NCBI GenBank assembly: GCA_028285545.1
Contig: JANQPA010000016.1
Coordinates: 62,001-126,000 of the forward strand
Source: Saprospiraceae bacterium
Lineage (GTDB): Bacteria; Bacteroidota; Bacteroidia; Chitinophagales; Saprospiraceae
Length of the DNA: 64,000 nt
Direction of reading: 5' to 3'
Positions 9,831-18,890 of the stretch are shown one piece after another. Each line of letters opens with the position of its first letter. Position 1 is the stretch's first letter. The position numbers and the translations under genes are program-made. Under the pieces are notes generated by a model. That model was not told the DNA's origin. It saw only the letters and a list, made by a program, of their open reading frames with translations, and made no database searches.

Positions 9831-10188
9831 CTCTTCCTCTTTTTTTCTATTAAGGATTATTTATTCGTAATAGTTTTTTTCAAGCTGCAAAAATAAAGAA
9901 AATTGAAGTCAGATGTGACAATTTGACAGTTTTTTTTGGCAAAAAGACATAAGTTCTTATCTGTTTATGCAATTTGTATAGAAAATGCATCTTAAAGGTC
10001 GTATGGATAATCATAATGGCCATTTGTAAAGCAAATGTTGAAGAAATAGACAGAATTAGGAAAAACGCTCACAATAATGATAGAAGAAAAGCCTTTTAAT
10101 TTACTTTAATCCTTTTACAATCTACTTTCTACCTTTTACCAAACAAAAAATATCGATCTTTAAAAGGTAATTTAAAACTCAAAAAACA
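9831..10188. other. Divergent intergenic region between miaB and the DUF4349 gene
   Basis: About 360 bp between divergent genes. It must carry both promoters, but I could not pin either. It ends in a CTACTTTCTACCTTTTACC word like those at 40150-40260. A short frame at 10015 (about 28 codons) has no supporting features. Confidence 0.4.
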
Positions 10189-11046
10189 ATGAAACCATTA
10201 TTAATTATTTGCACTTTGTTTCTTTTTATGTCCTGTAATCAGGCAGGAGAAAAGTCCTCAGCAGATTTTATTTCTGAAGTAAATCAGATGACTTCTGGTG
10301 GGAACGAGGCTGATTCTCGTACAGCTTCCAAAGAAATGGCCTTCAACGATGATCAGCAACCAGGCCAGGCTCAACAAGTCGCCAACGAACAAAAACTAAT
10401 CCGTAAAGCCTATCTTGAAATGGAAGTCAATTCCTATGACAAAGCCAAAACGGAGATTCAGGACATTATTAAAAATGCTCAAGGCAGCATTGAAAAAAGT
10501 GAAGACCGCTCTTCTTCCTATCGAAAGGTCAGCAATATGACCATCCGCATAGCCCCTGAAAAACTAGATGAGATGGTTGAAAAATTAGCAGCAGTGGGTA
10601 GAAACATCGATCGTAAAGCCATAGAATCTGAGGATGTTACTCGTCAGTACATTGATATGGAAACCCGCCTTAAGTCAAAAAGAGCGGTGGTGGAGCGTTA
10701 TCAACAGTTATTGCAGCAGGCCAAAAACGTTCAGGAAGTACTACAGGTGGAAGAAAACCTAAGAAAAGTGACCGAGGAGATTGAATCTACAGAAGCACAA
10801 TTCAGGTACTTGAGTCAGCAAATTGATCGTAGTACCATTTATCTCACATTTTATGAGCCTATTGAAAATGTCAGCAGTTCAGGCCCTTCCTTTGGCAAAA
10901 GAATTGGGAATGCAATAAGAGGAGGATGGCAATTTTTATTGAATACGATCATTTTGTTTATCGAAATATGGCCCTTAACCATTCTACTTATTGCAGGTAT
11001 TGTCCTTTTTATCAGAAGACGCAGGAGAAGAAAAAAACAAGCATAA
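10189..11046 (+). CDS. DUF4349 domain lipoprotein
   Basis: A 285-residue protein with a lipobox (LFLFMSCNQ, Cys about 16). It then has a DUF4349 domain: RKAYLEMEVNSYDKA, the IRIAPEKLDEM strand, a long coiled coil about 155-215 with YQQLLQQAKNVQEVLQVEE, and DRSTIYLTFYEP. A C-terminal transmembrane helix (about 248-275) is followed by a very basic tail (RRRRRRKKQA). Outer-leaflet lipid at one end and a membrane helix at the other suggest an envelope-spanning or tethering role. The family's function is unknown. A good intrinsic terminator follows. Confidence 0.85.
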   Translation: MKPLLIICTLFLFMSCNQAGEKSSADFISEVNQMTSGGNEADSRTASKEMAFNDDQQPGQAQQVANEQKLIRKAYLEMEVNSYDKAKTEIQDIIKNAQGSIEKSEDRSSSYRKVSNMTIRIAPEKLDEMVEKLAAVGRNIDRKAIESEDVTRQYIDMETRLKSKRAVVERYQQLLQQAKNVQEVLQVEENLRKVTEEIESTEAQFRYLSQQIDRSTIYLTFYEPIENVSSSGPSFGKRIGNAIRGGWQFLLNTIILFIEIWPLTILLIAGIVLFIRRRRRRKKQA

Positions 11047-11100
11047 GATTAGTTCTGAAGGCTACTTTTTTGTAAATTCAAAACGGCATAAACCTAGATA

Positions 11101-11141
11101 AGCGCCCTGATTTATTGAGAATTTGGGCGCTACAGTTTTTT
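11101..11141 (+). terminator. Rho-independent terminator
   Basis: Stem AGCGCCC (11101-11107) / GGGCGCT (11125-11131), then TACAG and a run of six T. It lies between the DUF4349 gene and the next plus-strand gene. Confidence 0.85.
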
Positions 11142-11168
11142 CAATTTTACTCTAAAAAATCATTTAAA

Positions 11169-11978
11169 ATGAAAAAGATTTTTTCCTTTCTGATCTTCCT
11201 AATCAGCAGCACTTTCATCTTTGCACAAGCCCCACAAGGAATTAATTATCAAGCGGTTGCTCGCGATGGTGATGGTAATTTATTGGTTGATACCAGGATT
11301 GTAGTGCAATTTGACATTTTAAGCGGCACTACTGATGGTCCGGCTGTATATTCAGAAGTCCATGAAGCGCTTACCAACACCTATGGATTATTTAATTTAG
11401 TTATAGGACGAGGAGTCCCAGAAAGTTCTACTTTGGCGGATATTAATTGGGCTGCTGACACCTATTTCCTTCGAGTTATTGTCGATGGTAATACTCTAGG
11501 TACTACCCAGTTTTTGAGCGTACCTTACGCTTTATCTGTAGCTCCTCGCAAAGGCATTGCTTCTGTACCTGGTGCTGTTTTTTATCCAAATACCACTGTA
11601 GCCTCCTGGTATGCTTCTGTTGGGGATGGTGGCGCCGAAATAACTGAAGAAGGCGGGCCAGCAGTAAATGTTTTGGATGCTCCAATTACCTTACCACATG
11701 GGGCTAGGTTAACAAAATTCACCGCTTTTTTCCAAGATAATTCAGAAGAAGAGATGCGTATTCAATTACATCGGGAATCCCTCAGTCAAGGAATTTTTTC
11801 TATTGTTACCGAGGTTAGGACTGATGGCGCTGAGCCCGGCTGGCGAAGTACTACTTTAGATCTTGATCATATTGTAGACAATGAAAGATTTGGTTATCTA
11901 ATAAGAGTATTTGTAGCGGATTGGAATGCTCAAGGTACTAAAGCTGTAAAAGGAGTCAGAGTGGAATATACTTATTAG
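11169..11978 (+). CDS. Secreted protein with Bacteroidota 'QGINYQAVARD' N-terminal domain
   Basis: About 269 residues from the ATG at 11169, which begins a clear Sec signal peptide (MKKIFSFLIFLISSTFIFAQ). An upstream in-frame start at 11115 would put the signal peptide internally and overlap the terminator tail, so I rejected it. The mature N-terminus APQGINYQAVARDGDGNLL is a recurrent module of secreted or surface Bacteroidota proteins, often with repeated domains. The C-terminal half is beta-rich and unrecognised. A T9SS sorting-domain gene follows 37 bp later and may be co-expressed. Confidence 0.75.
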   Translation: MKKIFSFLIFLISSTFIFAQAPQGINYQAVARDGDGNLLVDTRIVVQFDILSGTTDGPAVYSEVHEALTNTYGLFNLVIGRGVPESSTLADINWAADTYFLRVIVDGNTLGTTQFLSVPYALSVAPRKGIASVPGAVFYPNTTVASWYASVGDGGAEITEEGGPAVNVLDAPITLPHGARLTKFTAFFQDNSEEEMRIQLHRESLSQGIFSIVTEVRTDGAEPGWRSTTLDLDHIVDNERFGYLIRVFVADWNAQGTKAVKGVRVEYTY

Positions 11979-12015
11979 GTCGGTTGTGATCATTTTTCAA
12001 TTAAAAAATCTAAAT

Positions 12016-12531
12016 ATGATGCTCAAAAAAGTATACATGCTGGCCTTATCGATCTGTATAAGTTTAGTTAGTCTGGCGCAGGTGAGTATTGAAAGGAGTG
12101 TGATAGGCCCATTAGGAATTCTTTCTTCCTCAGAAAAAATACAAATTTCTGCTACTGTTGGTGAAGTAGTAGTTAGCACCTTTGAAACCGAAAAAAGTAT
12201 TTTGACACAAGGCTTTCAACAAGCGGAAAATGAAGACCTGGTGTCCAGCTATAGGTCTGAGTCCATACTTTCAGGTTTATCTGTTTTTCCTAATCCTGCC
12301 TCCGATATTTTATCCGTAAAAATATCCAGTATTGACTCGGATGACTTGATTTTTTCCATCCATGATATATTTGGAAGGGTTCTTACCAGCCAGCCAAGGA
12401 TAAAGGTCTTGTCAGGAATTGAGGAAACGATCAATTTGGAAGTCAATACTTTGGCGACAGGTACTTATTACCTAAGGATTTTGAATAGCAAAGGGCAGTT
12501 AGCGGGGAGTGTTCCGTTTTTAGTAAATTAA
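12016..12531 (+). CDS. Secreted protein with T9SS type A sorting domain
   Basis: About 171 residues from the tandem ATGs at 12016/12019 that begin the signal peptide (LALSICISLVSLAQ). The C-terminal ~80 residues are a Por secretion-system (T9SS) type A sorting domain: SVFPNPASDILSV, then a GTYYLRI strand near the end. Such domains direct export across the outer membrane and attachment to the surface. The body before the sorting domain is short and has no recognised function. It follows the preceding secreted-protein gene closely. Confidence 0.8.
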   Translation: MMLKKVYMLALSICISLVSLAQVSIERSVIGPLGILSSSEKIQISATVGEVVVSTFETEKSILTQGFQQAENEDLVSSYRSESILSGLSVFPNPASDILSVKISSIDSDDLIFSIHDIFGRVLTSQPRIKVLSGIEETINLEVNTLATGTYYLRILNSKGQLAGSVPFLVN

Positions 12532-12822
12532 ATTAATCGATTAAAAAATGATTTTTCGCCGCTAAATATGAGTCATCTCTAATTTTTAAGGAAATAAGCA
12601 CTGACAGATCCTTTGGGTCTCGTCTGTGCGAGATAAAGTAGAAATAAGATAGAAATATATTGTCCCTATACTAAAAACAACTTATTTCTACCTTACTTCG
12701 TCCGCCTCAGGCGGCCTTACTTCAATATATTTCCCTATATTTTGACTAATCTAAGGTTATTTACTTGTCTTCAAAATTTTGGGATGACTTATATTTAGCG
12801 GTAAAAAAAATCATTCTATTTC
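12532..12822. repeat. Convergent gap with inverted word repeats
   Basis: A GTAGAAATAAG word at about 12639-12655 is mirrored by CTTATTTCTAC at about 12681-12692, and ATATATTG by CAATATAT further on. The perfect GC-rich palindrome CCGCCTCAGGCGG lies at 12702-12714. It probably terminates both flanking convergent genes. No ORF is supported. Confidence 0.5.
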
Positions 12823-15129
12823 TTAAAAACTACCATCTACTCGAAGCGTAATATTCCTGGTAGCTTCCATCAATCCAGGGCGTAACACATACAAGGTGTT
12901 AAATACATTGTCCATCAAAAAACTAATTTTGACTTCTTCATTTAGTTGATAGGCCAATCGAGCATTTACAAATCGATACCCTGTATTATTTTCTGCTCGA
13001 AAATCAGTTAATCCTGGAATAATCAAATTAAAAATGGCATCGATCGCTTCCTGGTGACTGGCATAAAAGAAGGCAACGCCCAAGGTAAATCTTTTGTACT
13101 TAGACTGAACGTCAAATTTTAGGGATTCCCGAGAGCGGTATTTTAGAATATCTTCATCAGAGGAAGAATTATTGGCATTTATTTGTCCAATAGTAGGCTC
13201 GCCTTGAGCTGGAGTAGGGTCAAAACTTAAAAATCTTGGATCGATATTTAGATAACCGGCTAGTAACTGAGTTTCTAAACCAAAGAAATTCCCACGCCCA
13301 GTGACGGAGATTTCATAGCCATTGATTCGCGTATCACCAATATTCACAGATTGGAATCCAGTAACAGAAGTACCAGGAATTCTTAATAAATTAAATTCCA
13401 TCATATTATTATATCGAGTCCAGAAGGTAGCAACATCTAAAAAGCCTTCAAAGGAAGAGACTCTGAAACCTTGTTTAAGACCAAGCTCTGTAGACCAGGC
13501 TGTTTCGGATCGCAGACTGGGATTGGGAACCACAGAAAAACCTCCTACATCAGTGAAGATAAACTTCTCACCAATGGTTGGGAAGCGGTACCCTTGTCCA
13601 TAAGAAGCCCTTAAGAAAGTGTAGTCAAATATCTGATAATTCATACCAAAGCGCCAGACTGGTTTAGATTCCTGCTCCAAGGAGGGTTCTACAACTAGGA
13701 AGGGCAGTTCAAATCCTGGGTTTTCAATTTTATTTTCTTCAAAACGAAAACCCACAGATAGATTCAGGCGATCAAAGAATTTTTTATCCAATTGAGCATA
13801 AGCCGCCAAATTCCTTGAAATCATGGTGGTATCTCCATAAAGTGGAGCCATCCCATTGGTATTGGAATAAACAAATCCTGCAGTAGCAACTAGATCCCAA
13901 CTAGTTATTTGGCGTTGAAACTGATATTCTATGTAGGTTAGATCAGAAGAATTTGAACGGCCGCTACTTACATCATTTTCTACACTATAGAATCGACTCA
14001 TTAATTTGTGCCGATTGCCGGCGGGATCAAAATAAGTGACATAAGGATCAATGTTGTATCTGGTAAAATCAGAGACCGAAGTGGTACCCGGAAATTCTTC
14101 AAGAGCTCGATCCCTTCCTAGCCAATAAAAGAAGGCATTATTCACTCCAGTCGTAAAATTAGCGTTGACACCAATAGATAGATTATCAGTTAACCTATAG
14201 CGAGTATTGGCATTAATCCGACCATATTTACGATAACTATCTCTATTATGGGGTTGTCTATTCAGATAAAATCCACCCACTACCAAATCCAGTTTATCGA
14301 ATTTTTGTTTGTGCGTTAAGCTCACTCCACCTGCATAAGGAGCACTATCCCACCATTTTATGGATTCTTCTGGAGGATTGAGAAAGTGGGTATAAAAAAT
14401 AGAGGCTTTTGTTTCGGGTTCTTCTTTTGCGAAAGCAGTTCTAAAATTAACGATCCCGTTTAGAGCGGCAGAACCATATAAAGCGGAAGAAGCTCCCTTC
14501 ACTACTTCTACCTGTGCTACATTTTCTACTGGCACATCAAACCAATTGGGAAAACCGATGTCCTGCTGTAAAATAGGAATATCATCTTGTAACAATAAAA
14601 CTCGGCTTCCAGCACCAAAGGAATACCCAGATCCTCCTCGGATGTTTGCCTGTCCATCAATCACCTGCATGCCCGGCACTTTTTCCAATGCTGCATCCAA
14701 GGTAGTTTTGTTAGTACTTTCGATCAATCCAGATTGTATAACCTCCAGAGAAACCGTAACCTCTCCTATTGGTTTTTCATAACGCCCTGAAGTTACCGTT
14801 ACTATATTAAGCACCTCTGAAGCCTGTTTTAGGCTGAAATCTTTAAGGATGCTTTCAAATGGAGGCATCAAGGTTATTTTTTCCCGGATGGTTTCATAAC
14901 CCAGATAAGAAATGATTAGTGTATGGTTTTCATTGGGTAGCCTTAATTCGTAGTATCCATTGATATCCGTCACGGTTCCCAATTCCTCATTCACTTGAAT
15001 ACTAGCACCGATTAGTGGTTCTCCGGTTTTGGCATCCGTTATATTCCCTGAAATAGTTGAGTATTGGGCCAAAATGGAAAGAGAGAAAAACATCAAAGCT
15101 CCAGATAGAAATAATTTAATTGCTTTCAT
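12823..15129 (-). CDS. TonB-dependent outer-membrane receptor
   Basis: A 768-residue protein with a signal peptide (about 1-21, ending SILAQ). An N-terminal carboxypeptidase-regulatory-like beta-sandwich follows (ISGNITDAKTGEPLIGASIQV, about 25-110), then a plug domain (VIDGQANIRGGSGYSFGAGSR ... VVKGASSALYGSAALNGIVNF). A 22-strand-type barrel runs to a C-terminal aromatic strand ending DGSF. It takes up a large ligand across the outer membrane with TonB energy. The ligand cannot be inferred: there is no SusD partner nearby and no adjacent transport gene. Confidence 0.92.
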   Translation of the reverse strand: MKAIKLFLSGALMFFSLSILAQYSTISGNITDAKTGEPLIGASIQVNEELGTVTDINGYYELRLPNENHTLIISYLGYETIREKITLMPPFESILKDFSLKQASEVLNIVTVTSGRYEKPIGEVTVSLEVIQSGLIESTNKTTLDAALEKVPGMQVIDGQANIRGGSGYSFGAGSRVLLLQDDIPILQQDIGFPNWFDVPVENVAQVEVVKGASSALYGSAALNGIVNFRTAFAKEEPETKASIFYTHFLNPPEESIKWWDSAPYAGGVSLTHKQKFDKLDLVVGGFYLNRQPHNRDSYRKYGRINANTRYRLTDNLSIGVNANFTTGVNNAFFYWLGRDRALEEFPGTTSVSDFTRYNIDPYVTYFDPAGNRHKLMSRFYSVENDVSSGRSNSSDLTYIEYQFQRQITSWDLVATAGFVYSNTNGMAPLYGDTTMISRNLAAYAQLDKKFFDRLNLSVGFRFEENKIENPGFELPFLVVEPSLEQESKPVWRFGMNYQIFDYTFLRASYGQGYRFPTIGEKFIFTDVGGFSVVPNPSLRSETAWSTELGLKQGFRVSSFEGFLDVATFWTRYNNMMEFNLLRIPGTSVTGFQSVNIGDTRINGYEISVTGRGNFFGLETQLLAGYLNIDPRFLSFDPTPAQGEPTIGQINANNSSSDEDILKYRSRESLKFDVQSKYKRFTLGVAFFYASHQEAIDAIFNLIIPGLTDFRAENNTGYRFVNARLAYQLNEEVKISFLMDNVFNTLYVLRPGLMEATRNITLRVDGSF

Positions 15130-15342
15130 TAAACAAAATCTATTTTTTGATTGAAAATAAATATAAGCTTTCTGTTAAGGTTTTGGCTACTTAACAGAAA
15201 AAATTCATCTTTTTTGATTCTCTTCCCTCAAATATTCTATATTTAGGCAAGTGATCAACTATGTTAATTGTCTCAATATTGAGGGAGCATTTACTTTAAA
15301 CAATTATATTGACCCCTCATTTTTAACTTAAAATTTCCCAAA

Positions 15343-16155
15343 ATGAAGAACTTTCTACTACTAAGTATTATTTGTTTTTTAACGATTAATTTGCATGCCC
15401 AGGACACTCCAGCCTGTGAACCGGACACTTCTTTCAGGACGGCCGATGCTGGGGTTTATCCACTGCCTTTATCTGAAATGTTTCCGGATCAGGGGATTAC
15501 TGATTCTGCTCGTATTGGCGAGCCATTTAATTTTGTTTTTACTGTGGTAACACCCGATAGTATTAGCATTCCATTTGGACCCGTCGTAATTTCATCTCCT
15601 TTAGATTCCATTACCATTCAGCCGGACACCGCTATTATGGGATTACCTAAAGGGATTGATTACGCCTGTAATCCACCAAATTGTACTTTTTCTTCCGAAG
15701 AAGTACTTGGATGTATTGTTCTTTCAGGAACACCAACAGATACTACAGATCATGGAGATAATCCGCTGAGTATTCAAGCAGCAGTGTGGTTACCTGCGCT
15801 CATGATTCCGATAAGCTTTCCTGACCCAGCACTTTTCCCTGGAAGTTATTCATTATTTGTATTTCCAATTCTGGAAAATGTTAATGATAGATTAAAAGAA
15901 ATTAGTAGTTTCAGTATCAACCCAAATCCAAGTACGGGGACAGCCCAACTCATTATTGAAAGCCTGGAAAGTGGTTTTTATGCCCTTGAAACCTTTAATG
16001 TACTAGGTGAACGGGTTCAACATCAACAAATCCGCCTTTTTGAAGGAAGCAATACCATTCACTTTGAGGGAGATCAATTGACGGAAGGAATGTATGTTAT
16101 TTCTTTAAGTAATGGGAGACAACGGACGAGCCGGAGATTAGTTATTAGTAGATAG
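15343..16155 (+). CDS. Secreted protein with T9SS type A sorting domain
   Basis: A 270-residue protein with a signal peptide (ILCF-type core ending LHAQ, about residue 19). The middle region is Pro/Thr/Asp-rich with several cysteines (CEPD, YACNPPNC, LGCIVLSG). The C-terminal T9SS sorting domain runs from about 185 (SFSINPNPSTGTAQL) to GMYVISLSNGRQRTSRRLV. It is exported to the surface by the type IX system. The body has no recognised domain. Confidence 0.8.
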   Translation: MKNFLLLSIICFLTINLHAQDTPACEPDTSFRTADAGVYPLPLSEMFPDQGITDSARIGEPFNFVFTVVTPDSISIPFGPVVISSPLDSITIQPDTAIMGLPKGIDYACNPPNCTFSSEEVLGCIVLSGTPTDTTDHGDNPLSIQAAVWLPALMIPISFPDPALFPGSYSLFVFPILENVNDRLKEISSFSINPNPSTGTAQLIIESLESGFYALETFNVLGERVQHQQIRLFEGSNTIHFEGDQLTEGMYVISLSNGRQRTSRRLVISR

Positions 16156-16163
16156 TATTAATG

Positions 16164-16224
16164 TAGTCTGGTAGTCTGGTAGTCTAGGAGAATTTTATCA
16201 CCAGACAACCAGACTACCAGACCA
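16164..16224. terminator. Bidirectional inverted repeat between convergent genes
   Basis: Triplicated TAGTCTGG at 16164-16186 faces CCAGACAACCAGACTACCAG at 16201-16220, with an A/T-rich loop. It lies exactly in the convergent gap between the T9SS protein and the YigZ gene, so a bidirectional terminator is likely. Confidence 0.65.
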
Positions 16225-16878
16225 CTATCTCACATACCCAAACTCCACTTCCAGGCCCTCAATTTCCTCCAAAGCTTCAGCCTCTTCCAGATGAATATTT
16301 GCAATAAGGGCTTTCAAGTGTAGCAAGGTAGATTCCACTTCACTTTGTCGGATAGCGATGGTAATGACGCCGATATTCCCAAAATCCTGCTTAAGGACAG
16401 TCAAGTCCATTTTTTTTAAGGCATTCATAACATCAGGCATAAGGGAGTATTCAAATTTCAGGTGGTAAACATCCTCAATTAACCTTTCTTCTATTTCTGC
16501 ATTTTCCAAGGCTTCAGCCGCGCTTAACTTATAAGCATTGATCAGTCCAGAAGTGCCTAATTTGGTGCCGCCAAAATATCGGACTACAATGACGATCACA
16601 TTGGTCAATTCAAAGCTGTCGATCTGTCCCAGTATAGGTCTTCCAGCTGTGCCACTCGGCTCACCATCGTCATTGGCCCTAAAATTATTTTGATCAACTC
16701 CCAATCGGTAAGCAAAGCAATGATGCCGCGCTTTAAAATGTTCTTTTTTGACCACTTCTAATTGCTCTTGCCATTCCTCCTCAGAAAAAACGGGAAAGGC
16801 ATAGGCAAAAAACTTACTACCTCTATCTTTAAATTCCCCGGTCGAGGGAGAAGCAATTGTTTTATAGGAGTCGATCAT
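16225..16878 (-). CDS. YigZ/IMPACT (UPF0029) family protein
   Basis: A 217-residue protein with the family core: AYRLG, NDDGEPSGTAGRPIL and VVRYFGGTKLGTSGLINAYK, then a C-terminal DUF1949-like half. Family members are small conserved proteins linked to translation (the eukaryotic relative IMPACT inhibits GCN2). The bacterial role is not settled. The length fits full-length bacterial YigZ. Confidence 0.9.
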   Translation of the reverse strand: MIDSYKTIASPSTGEFKDRGSKFFAYAFPVFSEEEWQEQLEVVKKEHFKARHHCFAYRLGVDQNNFRANDDGEPSGTAGRPILGQIDSFELTNVIVIVVRYFGGTKLGTSGLINAYKLSAAEALENAEIEERLIEDVYHLKFEYSLMPDVMNALKKMDLTVLKQDFGNIGVITIAIRQSEVESTLLHLKALIANIHLEEAEALEEIEGLEVEFGYVR

Positions 16879-16879
16879 A

Positions 16880-16985
16880 AAGATGGTTGTTCGTTATTCG
16901 GTTGTTCGTTATTCGGTTATTCGTTATTGGGTTGTTCGTTATTCGGTTATTCGTTATTGGGTTATTCGTTATTGGGGTTTTGCGT
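16880..16985. repeat. Tandem GTTATTCG stutter repeat
   Basis: About 100 bp made of GGTTGTTCGTTATTCGG-type units repeated six or seven times with small changes. The same word occurs near 24850-24890, 39262-39320 and 41823-41865. It separates the yigZ-like and DUF1415 genes. Confidence 0.7.
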
Positions 16986-16988
16986 TGT

Positions 16989-17540
16989 TTAGATGTGTTT
17001 TAGGATATCCTTTATTTTATCCATTCCCAATTCATTCATTTTTTCAATATTTCGGTTAGGGATTTCATCAATATCAGGATAATGATCCACAGCCTGACTT
17101 ATGCTATCCTCCCGTATAAGATGCAACATGGGGAAGGGAGAGCGATTGGTATAATTTTCGACATCGTTGAATTCAGTTTCAGCGAACTGGTAATCTGGAT
17201 GAAAAGAAGCAATCTGGATTATGCCTTCTAGGCCCATAGAATTTAGCAGCCCTTCAAAAACTGGAAGAGTATTATTATAATCATCAAAGGAAGTTAAAAT
17301 ATGGGGATGAATCAACAAAGTTGTTTCTACCTCTTTGGGGCTTGCATTTTTTAAGTATTTCAGCTCATCTACGAAAACTTCCAACAAGGTTTTCAATTCA
17401 GGATCAGTGACCAGTTTGTAGCGGATTTTGTCAGACAGGAATGGTGACTTCGCGAAAGGACAAAGGTTTAGTCCCACCACTATCTTTTCTACCCATTTTT
17501 TAGTCTTTCCAATATACTCTTCAACAGTTTCTTGCCCCAT
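16989..17540 (-). CDS. DUF1415 domain-containing protein
   Basis: A 183-residue protein matching DUF1415 from end to end: the start KTKKWVEKIVVGLNLCPFAK, then TTLLIHPHIL, QIASFHPDYQF, NYTNRSPFPMLHLIRE and a C-terminal NIEKMNELG helix. The conserved Cys and His residues suggest metal binding or catalysis, but the function is unknown. It lies 13 bp from the upstream RluA-family gene on the same strand, so it is probably co-transcribed. Confidence 0.88.
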   Translation of the reverse strand: MGQETVEEYIGKTKKWVEKIVVGLNLCPFAKSPFLSDKIRYKLVTDPELKTLLEVFVDELKYLKNASPKEVETTLLIHPHILTSFDDYNNTLPVFEGLLNSMGLEGIIQIASFHPDYQFAETEFNDVENYTNRSPFPMLHLIREDSISQAVDHYPDIDEIPNRNIEKMNELGMDKIKDILKHI

Positions 17541-17553
17541 AATGAAAAATTCT

Positions 17554-18624
17554 TTAGCCGGAAATATTTTTTCTGGAATTAAGGTACCGACGCCAGGTAT
17601 CCAGTACTGTGGTCATATCCTCTGGCAATTCTGAATCAAAAAACATTTTTTCTCCTGTTGTAGGATGAACAAAACCCAAGGATTTGGCATGGAGGGCATG
17701 TCTGGGAATGAGATTAAAGCAATTCTCCACAAAACGTTTGTATTTACTAAAAACAGTTCCCTTGACAATCTTATCTCCTCCATAGCGGTCATCATTAAAT
17801 AATGGATGGCCAATGTGTTTCATGTGAACCCTTATTTGGTGGGTCCTACCCGTTTCAAGTTGACATTTGACCAAACTAACATAATACATGGGTTCAATTA
17901 CTTCATAATGAGTAAGTGCCCATTTACCATGATCTCCATCCGGGTATACTTCCTGCTTTTGCCTGAACCTGGGGTGTCTTCCAATGTGTCCTTCAATAGT
18001 TCCCTGGAGTTCTTTGGGTTCCCCCCAAACCAAAGCATAATAAGTGCGTTCAATGGTATGATGAAAAAACTGCTTGGCCAAATGAGTCAAAGCATAATCG
18101 GATTTGGCTACTACTAAAAGGCCTGAAGTGTTTTTATCAATTCGGTGCACCAAGCCCATTTTCTGCTGATAATTACTTCCTTCTACATCTAAAGCCTCCT
18201 GATGGCCGAAATAATAAGCCAAGGCATTAACAAGCGTTCCTGAACGATTGCCAATCCCAGGATGTACCACTAAGCCTGCAGGTTTATAGACGATCATCAG
18301 ATCATCATCTTCATATCGAATATCTAAGGGAATATTTTGGGGTACTACTGCCGTGAATTCACTAGGAGGGCGAGGAACGACAATACTGATCTCTTGCCCA
18401 GGTTTTACCTTAAAGTTAGGCTTTATTTCTTTCCCATTTACAGTGACTGATCCTGACCGAATGGCATTCTGAACTCTGTTTCGAGAAACCTTTTCCAGGC
18501 GATCCATCAAAAACTTATCCAATCGGATGGGAGATTGTTTGGGATCGGTGGTGATTATTTTATAGTCTTGCAGATCATCATTCAGTTGATCGTTCTCTAA
18601 TTTATCTTCGCTGCTTTCCATCAT
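17554..18624 (-). CDS. RluA family pseudouridine synthase
   Basis: A 356-residue protein. An S4 RNA-binding domain (about 30-95: RLDKFLMDRLEKVSRNRVQNAIRSG) precedes the catalytic domain, which has the signature HRIDKNTSGLLVVAKS with the nucleophilic Asp, then GRTHQIRVHMKHIGHPL. The S4 domain and length point to the RluD branch, which modifies 23S rRNA helix 69. An exact target should not be claimed without phylogeny. It heads a small minus-strand operon with the DUF1415 gene. Confidence 0.9.
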   Translation of the reverse strand: MMESSEDKLENDQLNDDLQDYKIITTDPKQSPIRLDKFLMDRLEKVSRNRVQNAIRSGSVTVNGKEIKPNFKVKPGQEISIVVPRPPSEFTAVVPQNIPLDIRYEDDDLMIVYKPAGLVVHPGIGNRSGTLVNALAYYFGHQEALDVEGSNYQQKMGLVHRIDKNTSGLLVVAKSDYALTHLAKQFFHHTIERTYYALVWGEPKELQGTIEGHIGRHPRFRQKQEVYPDGDHGKWALTHYEVIEPMYYVSLVKCQLETGRTHQIRVHMKHIGHPLFNDDRYGGDKIVKGTVFSKYKRFVENCFNLIPRHALHAKSLGFVHPTTGEKMFFDSELPEDMTTVLDTWRRYLNSRKNISG

Positions 18625-18639
18625 CTTCTGTTTTGTTAT

Positions 18640-18790
18640 TTTTTAGTGGGTATTGGGGTATTAGGTAATTAAAACTGTATGAAACTTAGTTTTACTCTTG
18701 TTCGATTAATTTCTTGAAATTAATAAACTCTAACCATACTCATTACTCAGTACTCGTTACTCAATACTTCTCTAAATAAGCCATCCTGCA
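18640..18790. repeat. Divergent intergenic region with stutter words
   Basis: It contains GGGTATTGGGGTATTAGG at about 18646-18665 and the complementary-flavoured word ACTCATTACTCAGTACTCG at about 18737-18757. Together they could form an imperfect inverted repeat. The promoters of the two divergent genes must lie nearby. Confidence 0.5.
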
Positions 18791-18890
18791 AAAATAACCT
18801 AAGTATTATGGAGGATCAAATTATTTTTTTGTGTTTTTTTGTGAACTTGATTTACTAAAGCTCATATTTATTTTTTTTAATACATCAGCA